From: Parasutterella secunda
Lineage (GTDB): Bacteria; Pseudomonadota; Gammaproteobacteria; Burkholderiales; Burkholderiaceae_F
Assembly (NCBI RefSeq): GCF_016901835.1
Contig: NZ_JACJKX010000004.1
Coordinates: forward strand, 1 to 64,000
Length of the DNA stretch: 64,000 bases
Direction: 5' to 3'
Positions 48,601 to 56,764 of the stretch are shown here, piece after piece; position 1 is the first letter of the stretch, and every line of letters starts with the position of its first letter. The notes under the pieces were generated by a model, which saw only the letters and a list, made by a program, of their open reading frames with translations, did no database searches and was not told where the DNA came from. Both the position numbers and the translations under genes were made by a program.

Positions 48601-49854
48601 ACCTATGGTGAAAAGAGTGATCTTTTAGTTATTCGCGGCACAGCCACCGGAGATGCGGTTTTGAAAGTCAATAACATCAACAGCGTTGACAGCGGTAAAC
48701 TCGAACGCTTGGCGTTGATGGAAGTTGGAGACGATGCCGACTTTAATCCGACGCTTTACGGCGGCAGTATTGAGGCGGGCGGCTACTCTTACCGCTTGGT
48801 TCGTCATGACAGTGAAGGCGGCAATCTTGATTTCGGTGCGGATTATATTTTGACTTCTTATGCCGATGAAGAGAGCACATGGACCGATCGCAATGTGTCT
48901 GTCAATACAGGCGCATTCATCGGTTTTGCCGCTGCTTCTCAAATGTTTGACCTCTCCATCCACGACCGACAGGGTACTCGTCCATATATCAATCCTTTGA
49001 CTGGAGAGAAAACTCAAACATCGATGTGGATGAGAGAAACGATTTCACACGAACGCTCGCATGATTCAACCGGACAATTGTCAATGCGCAGCAATACTTC
49101 TGTTACACAGATCGGGGGCGATATCGTACAACTCAATACCAGTGGAAACGGTTACGTTTTCGCAGGCTTGATGGCAGGCTGGGGAACACAGGACCTGAAG
49201 TCCAGATCCTCTCGAGTTGAAGCGTATGCTAACGCTGATATCGAAGGTTGGAATATCGGCTTTTACGGCGGTTGGCATCAAAACGATCCTGCTGTGGATC
49301 GCACCGGTGCTTATGTCAACGGTTGGTTGCAGTACAGCCATTTGAAAGGCAAATTTGATAATCATATGGATTCGGCAACGGCCAGAGCGAGCGGTCTTTC
49401 TGCATCGCTGGAAGCCGGTTATAACATTCGGGCGCTTTCTTGGTACAACGATGAACACTTCGGAGCTTCAGAAGTCTTTATCGAACCTCGAGCTCAGGTA
49501 ACCTGGTGGGGAACAGAGTTTGATGATATGCAAATGAGCGGCGATGTTGAATTCTTAGGAAAAGACAATATCACCACTCGCTTAGGTGTCAGAGCCTCGG
49601 CTGTTGTCAACGGCAATTCGACGATTGTTCCTTACGCTGAGGCCAACTGGGTTCACAATACACATGCCTATGGGGCGAAGTACGGTGAACTCACTGACCA
49701 TCAGGCCGGAGCTAATGACACAGCTGAGATGAAACTCGGTGTTGAGTTTGAAATTCATAAGAATTTCACCGGATACGGTCAATTCTCTGTGAACCTCGGC
49801 AATGAAAGTTATAGCGAACGAGCAGGAAGCTTAGGAATTAAATATCGCTTCTAA
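39642..49854 (+). CDS. Giant autotransporter 2, phase-off at a G10 tract
   Basis: The ESPR and signal peptide (MNKIYKSIWNAVTQS then TAVSE, predicted cleavage after TLAA, residue 55) are in one frame, which ends at 39995. The passenger and barrel (to KYRF at 49854) are in another frame starting at 39970. The frames meet at G10 (39972-39981). With G9 the sequence reads NGGGHLQINGG and gives about 3,403 residues. The passenger is a very long beta-helix with recurring modules; the barrel has the same plan as the other two (MWMRETISHERSHDSTGQL). In the given state the product is a truncated 117-residue protein, and the remainder could only start at its internal ATG, without a signal peptide. The rest of the gene is intact, which argues for reversible switching, not decay. 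Confidence 0.88.
39972..39981 (+). repeat. G10 homopolymer, frame switch of autotransporter 2
   Basis: Ten consecutive G at codons 111-114. G9 or G12 puts signal peptide and passenger in frame; G10 and G11 do not. Typical slipped-strand contingency tract. Confidence 0.9.
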
Positions 49855-49870
49855 TTGATTTAAACCTTTG

Positions 49871-49913
49871 AAATTTTGCCCCTGTTAACATATTTGTCAA
49901 CAGGGGCAATTTT
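49871..49913 (+). terminator. Terminator of autotransporter 2
   Basis: Perfect 11-bp stem TTGCCCCTGTT (49876-49886) / AACAGGGGCAA (49899-49909) with a T-run after it. Confidence 0.85.
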
Positions 49914-49929
49914 CAGGAAGTCTTAATCC

Positions 49930-49958
49930 GACCTCCAGAACTTTTAATCCTGAAGGTC
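49930..49958 (-). terminator. Terminator-like hairpin of autotransporter 3
   Basis: GACCTCCAG (49930-49938) pairs with CTGAAGGTC (49950-49958) with one mismatch, 11 bases past the stop. Confidence 0.45.
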
Positions 49959-49968
49959 TGACTTGTCA

Positions 49969-50940
49969 CTAGAACTGATAACGAACTCCGATCGAGCCTT
50001 CACGTTCGTTGTAGTTGTCGCTGCCGAACGATGCACCGACTCTACCCCAAACAGAAAGGCTGTCCGTTACACGCCAATCCACTCCGATCCGACCTTCGCC
50101 TTGGTTACGGGAACCCGCTTGGTCAACCGTGAGACCGGAAATCGTAGCGCCGTACTCTTGGGTATTGTGCACCCAGTTGGCTTCAACAAATGCGTTGAAA
50201 TCGTTGTTACCTTCCTGAGTCAAAATTGCGCGAGCACCTAAACGTGTACGAACGTTGTTTTCTCCTTCAAACTTCACGTCCTGCGCATCATTGTGGATTT
50301 CGTCATATTGCATACCGAACCACGTGACAGACGCATGAGGTTCAATAGTAAAGTTCGCGATCTTACCGTTTGCTGTTGCAACGCTGCCGACTTTAAAGCC
50401 CCAACCGGCTTCCAAGGACGCAGAAAGACCTTGACCTTTAACGTCTTCAGTGTGTTGGCTCACACCGGTCACATCGCTATTGGCATGAGTAAACATCACC
50501 CAACCGTCAACGTAGGGTCCCGTTTGACCGTCAGAGTTGGCTTTCCATCCGGCATAAGCACCGACGCCCCACGCTTCGGTATCGGCCTTGGAGTGTGAAC
50601 CAGTTACCTTAGAACGGGATTTCGTATCCATACTGCCGTAACCGCCCATAAGACCGGCATAAGCAAGTCCCGTGTCACCAGTTGTGAACTGTACGAGATC
50701 ACCACCCAACATCGTCGTATTGGAGGTCGTACGCATTCTCAATTGAGCCGTTGAATCGCGGAAGCGTTCATGGCTCATTGTGTGATGCATCCACAAGGAT
50801 GTCGTTTGTTTTTCACCGGTAATCGGATTGATCCAATCACGGTTACCGACTCGGTCATGCAAGGACAAATCGAACAACTGAGCTGCATAGGCGATGCCGA
50901 TGTAGGATCCGGCTGTCACCGTTACATTTCGAGTGGGTTC
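49969..50940 (-). repeat. Barrel-coding direct repeat, copy 2
   Basis: Partner of 33635-34600. The two copies flank autotransporter 2 with about 16 kb between them. Confidence 0.85.
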
Positions 50941-53900
50941 AGTAGGATCGACCGGTTTGTCTCCCGCAATACTCGAGAGGAAGTATTCCATACCACCGTC
51001 GGGTACTTCTGAAGACTTAAGAAGATAATCATAACCACCGCTTGTGATGGCTTCTTTACCTCCGGAGAGCGCAAATGTAGCATTGCCGCTGTCCATGTGA
51101 ACCACTTTAATGCTTTCCTCAGCTCCTTTATTCAAATCTTTCGAGGTGACATTGAGGAAATGACTGCCGGTACCATTACCAATATTGAGTCCCGGTTTTC
51201 CATCGACAAGCTCATCTTGAGAACCGCTACCGAAGTCCAAGGCCATATTAAACGTTGCTCCGGTACCTACTAACACTTCCAGGTTCACTAGACCGTTCAC
51301 ATCTATTGAGGTTCCTTGAGAGACTTCAAGACCGGTTAAAGAATCACCGTTATCGAGAACTAAACTACCTTCTTGAAGGCTCAAATTCAAGTTGGTCAAT
51401 TGTTGTTCAAAATCCAACTTTCCCTGTCCCTTTTTAATAAAGCTACTATCGTAGTCTTGCGTTTCAAAAGCGACAGAGAGCGTTTTTTCAACATCATTAG
51501 TGTAAGTCAGTTCCGAGTTCACTAAACTGATTTTGCCCTTACCCGATAATTCGCCTGTAATATTGCTGTCGTGACTATTGTTGATAGTAAAGACTTTATC
51601 TTCTGCTACAGACAAAGAACCGGTGTCCTTGACTTGTAATCCTCCCAGATGTTCTTGATCAGCATTGACCACTAAAGTTCCCTGAGTATCAGACCCCACA
51701 ATAACGTTGGTAGAGCGACCCAAAGCATTTGAAGCACTGGCGATTACGGTTGCCTCACCATCAATGGTAGTTGCTCCAGAGTAATCGTTTGACGAATTAG
51801 TCAGCTCAATCGTTCCCTTACCAGTGAAGTGCGCAGAACCTGCTTCCTCATCTCTATTAGTAATTTTGGCACTGATCAAATCGCCATTAACGTCACCTGT
51901 TGCATTAAATACAGCTGTTTGTCCACCATATATTGCCACTTGAGTAACTTTTCCGTACATCAACCCGATGTTGCCATGTTCGTCACCAGCCAATCCTACA
52001 CCTGTTGAAATATCAGCTACGGTATTTCCTGATAAGTCGTGATAGGTCACAACTGCCGATTGAGCATCACGGTTTTGTGTCAGCTGCATGTGGCTAGCCA
52101 CATCCTTTGCATCATTACCGATACCATCAATCAGGATCAAAGACAAATTTGCATCATCCTGAACACGTACAGCTTCCATTAAAGAACCGGTCGTATCAGC
52201 TTCTTGAATATTAATTGAGGGATCCACATTTACGAACACTTGAACGTTTTCACCTGAATCACTCAAGACGATGTCTTTGTCGGCTAAATGTAGCGCATTG
52301 TCAGCTGTACCATTAGTTACCATTTCTCCATCGTTTAGTGAAAAATCCAGGGCGCTACCAGATCCTAAAGTCAGATTGTGTCCTAAAGTTTGTTCTCCTT
52401 TCATCACTAAAGTTGAACCGGTATCAACAAACAAGGCATTTTTAGCCGCAAGAATAGAGTTGCTGTCGTTCTGGGTATGATTTTGCCCAACCTCTAACAC
52501 CGCATTCACAAATCGAAGTTGGCCATTGAAATCTTCACCATCCATTAAGCTTAAATCAACAACTTCGTTAAATTCCAATCCCAATGACCCTGCACCGTTG
52601 ACACCTGCAAGTGATTGTTTGCCACTCACTCCTTTAACAAATTGATAATTTAAGGTTGATTTAGAGTCAAGTTTGGTAATGTTATCCAGCTCACTTCGAG
52701 AAGTTCGAATGATTGTTGAATTCTTTAAATTCAGATCTAACTTGCCTGAATTCTGGAAAACCCCATTCATGCCATTGAAATCAAACTGATCAATATTAGT
52801 AATTACAAGACCATTATCAATTACACCGGAAGTATCTGTCATAAATTGATCGAAGACAACCTTATTACCTGTCTGGGAACCTGTCAACGTTAACTTTATA
52901 TCACCGTCTTGTAAATCTGTTTCAGTGTCGAAACGGAGCACAGTATTGTCTTGCACATGCAATTGACCTGCAAACCCCGACAAATCTTTTAACGCAACAG
53001 ACTGTGTTGTATTACTGATTGATACTTCACCATCACCTAAAATACGTGTCAGTTGATTTTGACCGACAAAGGTCATTTTGGCATCGTTCAAAACATTAAA
53101 TTGACCACTAAACTCATTAAATAAGTCTGAATGGTTAAAGGTTGCCACTCCGCCAGCTAAAGTTAAACTACCAGTGCCAGACAGAGTTCCGTTAATAACA
53201 CTTTCTGACGTCCCTTTTATGTTAACATTCGCCTTTTCACCCAAGCTCACAGTACTCTTGTCGGTTACCCTCAACGCCCCAATATCTTGTACTGCAGCAA
53301 TTCCTAGGTTACCTTCACTACTCTCTGTTCCAACTTGAACAATCTCAGAATCTCCTAACGATTTTTCAGAAATGGCATTAACTGTCACACCACCGTCAAT
53401 TGTTGTGGATCCTGAATAATCGTTCGCACCATAAGAACTATTCAGATAAACGGTACCATTCCCATAAAAATGAACAGAACCCTTACTGTTCGGATCTTTA
53501 TCAGAGAGCTTTGTGAGAATCGTATCACGCTCATCCGAACCAGTCGCTTCAAACTGAGCCACTTGCTGATCATATATAGCTACCTGTTGAACGTCGTTAT
53601 ATCGGAGACCGATATAACCTTGGCCATCGTCTTCAGTACCCCAACCTTTACCGACGCCTGTAGTAATGTCCGCGATATTTGTTTGATCGACAACATATGT
53701 AACAGTTGCTGTTTTTAATTCTCCTTGCGGTGTCAAAGTAGATGCAATCTTCTCTATGGAGGTATCTGTGATATCGATATTTTTGATCAAAATAAGGTCA
53801 GATCCGGAGTTGTTTTCATCACGAACAACTTGCATCAAACTTTGATTAAGATCCGGAGAGCTAACATCGACACTTGGATCAACTTTAACCCAAACAGAAA

Positions 53901-56505
53901 CTTCATCAACCGACGTTTTGATTTTATTTCCATTCATATCAAGCACGTTGACGGACTCTCCAGACAGGTTGAATCCATTATCTATTGTGAAGTCCAACGA
54001 GCTGCCATCACTAAGGGTTAGATCGCCGAGCATCTGTTTTGCACCATGCAACACGAGAGTTGAGTCACTGCCAACAAAAAGATTATTGACTTTATTGTTT
54101 TCGTCTCCGATATGAGAATTACCTACTTCAAATTTTGCGTTTTCAAACTTTAGTGTGAATGCGTTACCAGTTGCAACACTATCCACTCTCAATTGACTCG
54201 GGCTTGAGAAATAAATACCTAAAGTACCTTCTCCGGAAATGTTGTTTAAATTTACAGAAGCCTTTCCCTTAAAATTGCTGTAGTACAGGGCTGAAGCGTT
54301 ATCTATAAAGGTACTATTATCCAACTCAGTTAGACCATTTCTTTCTATATTAGATCCTTTCAAAGTCAGATTCTTTGCCGCCGACACATTGAAAAAACCA
54401 TTTGTATTTATGAATTGATAATTTTCAATTTTTTGATCTAAATTTAGATTTTGAGTAATTGACCCATTATCAAATTGTGTAAAGCTATCGAAAATTAAAA
54501 CTGAGCTATTTGTCAAAGTATTAATTTCAAGAGGGTCATGGATGTTTAATTGTGTAGTTGCCGAATCTGCTAAGGTCAATGATTGGCTATCTTGAATAAG
54601 CAATTGACCTGTAAAGTCAGATAAGTCACCAACAATTGTGTCTGTCGCCAACTCTGCTGTACCGTCACCGAATAGTTTTTTGAGTACGAAAGATTGTGCC
54701 CCCTCTTTGTCAGAGAACAACATGGTTGAATCTTTCTTAACGGTCAGATCTCCAGAATAATTTTCAAATAATGTGGATGAACTTGTGAATAAAAGCTCAC
54801 CGCTACTTAAAGTAAGGTTCCCTTCACCAATTAACTGTTTATCGCCAAATTGGTTTTTGTCTGTCTCATTAACGAGATAGGAAGATGACTCGGTTCCTAA
54901 ATGAAGATCCAACTCAGTACCCTGATATAAATTTACCGAGCTTGAACCGAACAGTTGAATAGCAGTTAAAACCTGAGGAGATGTTGCAGTTACTCCGTTA
55001 AATTGGTCTATTAAATTAAAAGTAGACTTATCTCTTAAAACCAGCGATGTACCGATTTGCGTTAACTTACCATCAGCATCAACACCACCTAAAGCCCCGG
55101 ATAAAACTTCTAAAATAGTCCCAGATCCAACATTAACTAGACCGGAGAATGTGTTGTTGATATTTGAAATGGTCAGATATTTATTGTCAGTTGTCGAAGA
55201 ATCGATATCAATAATGCCGGTACCACTGACAGGTATATACAAATCACGTTTGGTTGCATCAACTAAATTAATTTTTATTGAATGGTCCCACTGATTAGTG
55301 CCCTTTAATTCTAATGACATTAATTCATAATCAACATATACACCAATTTTGTCTTCATCATTATTGGGATCGTCTACCTGATTGAAATGTGCAATGTAAC
55401 CCCAGACTCCAGTGGCAGCCAAATTATTTGGATTGCCCCAATTGAAAAAATCTACATTTTCAATCGAAGGGTTTTCAACATTCTCACTGATAATATTTCC
55501 ACTTTCATCAACAATATCGATTTTCCCGTTACCGTATATAGCATTCGCGGTAAGAACCCAAAAATTTTCATCTCGATTATCTCTTTGATAGTCAAGAATT
55601 GAATCTCGAGTCATCACCGAACCAGGAATGAGATAGTGAGAAAGATCCAGACGAATTTGACCGTCACCTTCCATCCATAATGTATTGACGTGAAGGAACG
55701 GATCAGAACGATCATAAGCAGAATCTAGAGGATCTACATTTGTCAAATCTAAAATACCACGACCTTGACTATCCCTAGACCAACCAAATCGGTCAATAGT
55801 CATGTAGCGTTCATTCGCGAAAACAACTCCGCCTGAACCGACACTTAAACCAACCTGACCAAAAATAGAATCCTGTGACAAATCTAAGTCTAAGTTAGTA
55901 TTACTGATACGAAGCCAACCTCGATAGTCTTGCCATTGCTCGTTACTGTTTTGAATGATGAACTTCTCAGTATCCGATCCGTTCCCCTGAGCAACAATAA
56001 CGGAGTCTGATGAGAATGTCCCGTCACCACCCCCAACTTGTAATGTTTCAAATTTAACTGACCCGAAATCCCAATTATCTGCAACATTGTTCTTATTTAT
56101 AGTTAATTTCGTATAAGTATTGAAATTTCCTAGAGCGGGATTGTTTGAATAGAAACTGACGTTACTTCCAAGCTGATCGGTTCCGTATACCGTTAAAGAT
56201 GGAGTTCCTGGATTTTCTGAATCATCTCGGAATTGTATCCCTTGAGGGCTAATAAAAAGTCCTTGTCCAAAAACCACGTTTGAATCTTGTATAACGATGA
56301 TGTCATCAAAACGACCGAGAGGAGCATCCACAACAGCATCTTGATTAAACATATAGGCGGAAAACGATGGGGTAGAAATAAATGACAGCAAAGTCACTAT
56401 AAACAAAGAAGTTTTCAAGTTTTTAGGATGAGTGTGCTGAATTTCAGAAACCGCTGTCCAACTACGAGTCACCGCATTCCAAATAGACTTATAGACCTTG
56501 TTCAT
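49969..56505 (-). CDS. Autotransporter 3 (intact)
   Basis: A 2,178-aa autotransporter. ESPR (MNKVYKSIWNAVTRS then TAVSE) and a signal ending near SFSA are followed by a passenger containing two copies of a roughly 545-residue module, and then a barrel ending GVRYQF that is almost identical to that of autotransporter 1. AAGAGG precedes the ATG at a good distance. The frame is fully open. A G9 tract on its coding strand lies 68-76 bases upstream, possibly within the promoter, so expression may vary. Function is presumably adhesion or surface interaction; no protease or lipase motif was seen. Confidence 0.92.
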   Translation of the reverse strand: MNKVYKSIWNAVTRSWTAVSEIQHTHPKNLKTSLFIVTLLSFISTPSFSAYMFNQDAVVDAPLGRFDDIIVIQDSNVVFGQGLFISPQGIQFRDDSENPGTPSLTVYGTDQLGSNVSFYSNNPALGNFNTYTKLTINKNNVADNWDFGSVKFETLQVGGGDGTFSSDSVIVAQGNGSDTEKFIIQNSNEQWQDYRGWLRISNTNLDLDLSQDSIFGQVGLSVGSGGVVFANERYMTIDRFGWSRDSQGRGILDLTNVDPLDSAYDRSDPFLHVNTLWMEGDGQIRLDLSHYLIPGSVMTRDSILDYQRDNRDENFWVLTANAIYGNGKIDIVDESGNIISENVENPSIENVDFFNWGNPNNLAATGVWGYIAHFNQVDDPNNDEDKIGVYVDYELMSLELKGTNQWDHSIKINLVDATKRDLYIPVSGTGIIDIDSSTTDNKYLTISNINNTFSGLVNVGSGTILEVLSGALGGVDADGKLTQIGTSLVLRDKSTFNLIDQFNGVTATSPQVLTAIQLFGSSSVNLYQGTELDLHLGTESSSYLVNETDKNQFGDKQLIGEGNLTLSSGELLFTSSSTLFENYSGDLTVKKDSTMLFSDKEGAQSFVLKKLFGDGTAELATDTIVGDLSDFTGQLLIQDSQSLTLADSATTQLNIHDPLEINTLTNSSVLIFDSFTQFDNGSITQNLNLDQKIENYQFINTNGFFNVSAAKNLTLKGSNIERNGLTELDNSTFIDNASALYYSNFKGKASVNLNNISGEGTLGIYFSSPSQLRVDSVATGNAFTLKFENAKFEVGNSHIGDENNKVNNLFVGSDSTLVLHGAKQMLGDLTLSDGSSLDFTIDNGFNLSGESVNVLDMNGNKIKTSVDEVSVWVKVDPSVDVSSPDLNQSLMQVVRDENNSGSDLILIKNIDITDTSIEKIASTLTPQGELKTATVTYVVDQTNIADITTGVGKGWGTEDDGQGYIGLRYNDVQQVAIYDQQVAQFEATGSDERDTILTKLSDKDPNSKGSVHFYGNGTVYLNSSYGANDYSGSTTIDGGVTVNAISEKSLGDSEIVQVGTESSEGNLGIAAVQDIGALRVTDKSTVSLGEKANVNIKGTSESVINGTLSGTGSLTLAGGVATFNHSDLFNEFSGQFNVLNDAKMTFVGQNQLTRILGDGEVSISNTTQSVALKDLSGFAGQLHVQDNTVLRFDTETDLQDGDIKLTLTGSQTGNKVVFDQFMTDTSGVIDNGLVITNIDQFDFNGMNGVFQNSGKLDLNLKNSTIIRTSRSELDNITKLDSKSTLNYQFVKGVSGKQSLAGVNGAGSLGLEFNEVVDLSLMDGEDFNGQLRFVNAVLEVGQNHTQNDSNSILAAKNALFVDTGSTLVMKGEQTLGHNLTLGSGSALDFSLNDGEMVTNGTADNALHLADKDIVLSDSGENVQVFVNVDPSINIQEADTTGSLMEAVRVQDDANLSLILIDGIGNDAKDVASHMQLTQNRDAQSAVVTYHDLSGNTVADISTGVGLAGDEHGNIGLMYGKVTQVAIYGGQTAVFNATGDVNGDLISAKITNRDEEAGSAHFTGKGTIELTNSSNDYSGATTIDGEATVIASASNALGRSTNVIVGSDTQGTLVVNADQEHLGGLQVKDTGSLSVAEDKVFTINNSHDSNITGELSGKGKISLVNSELTYTNDVEKTLSVAFETQDYDSSFIKKGQGKLDFEQQLTNLNLSLQEGSLVLDNGDSLTGLEVSQGTSIDVNGLVNLEVLVGTGATFNMALDFGSGSQDELVDGKPGLNIGNGTGSHFLNVTSKDLNKGAEESIKVVHMDSGNATFALSGGKEAITSGGYDYLLKSSEVPDGGMEYFLSSIAGDKPVDPTEPTRNVTVTAGSYIGIAYAAQLFDLSLHDRVGNRDWINPITGEKQTTSLWMHHTMSHERFRDSTAQLRMRTTSNTTMLGGDLVQFTTGDTGLAYAGLMGGYGSMDTKSRSKVTGSHSKADTEAWGVGAYAGWKANSDGQTGPYVDGWVMFTHANSDVTGVSQHTEDVKGQGLSASLEAGWGFKVGSVATANGKIANFTIEPHASVTWFGMQYDEIHNDAQDVKFEGENNVRTRLGARAILTQEGNNDFNAFVEANWVHNTQEYGATISGLTVDQAGSRNQGEGRIGVDWRVTDSLSVWGRVGASFGSDNYNEREGSIGVRYQF
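51490..54770 (-). repeat. Two tandem passenger modules in autotransporter 3
   Basis: Segments starting near 54770 (LFENYSGDL) and near 53130 (LFNEFSGQF) continue in parallel through ADITTGVG, QVAIY and DYSG.TTIDG motifs, about 1.64 kb per copy. Autotransporter 1 has one such copy. Confidence 0.75.
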
Positions 56506-56561
56506 GGAATACCTCTTAAATTCTTATTTTCAAAGGTTATAGATAGAATTCAATTTAGCTC

Positions 56562-56591
56562 ACCCCCCCCCTTGATTACATTAGGGTTATC
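56562..56591 (-). promoter_or_regulatory. Possible phase-variable promoter with G9 spacer
   Basis: On the minus strand ATGTAA (56586-56591), an 18-bp spacer containing G9 (C9 at 56573-56581) and TAAATT (56562-56567). Loss of one G would give a 17-bp spacer. The -35 match is weak; the tract itself is certain. Confidence 0.45.
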
Positions 56592-56699
56592 CCGTATAAA
56601 GAGATAATTTAATGAATTTATTAGCCTATTTTTCTCATTACTTCAAATTCTGTTTCATCATAAAAGCAACACTAAATAACGGAAAATTAGTCGACAAAT

Positions 56700-56736
56700 A
56701 CACAAAATAAGGCCGGTAGTTTTACCCACCGGCCCC
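56700..56736 (-). terminator. Terminator of the M16 protease gene
   Basis: GGCCGGT (56711-56717) pairs with ACCGGCC (56728-56734); on the minus strand TTATTTT follows. Confidence 0.8.
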
Positions 56737-56764
56737 AATAATTATTAACAGAATTGTTCAAAAA

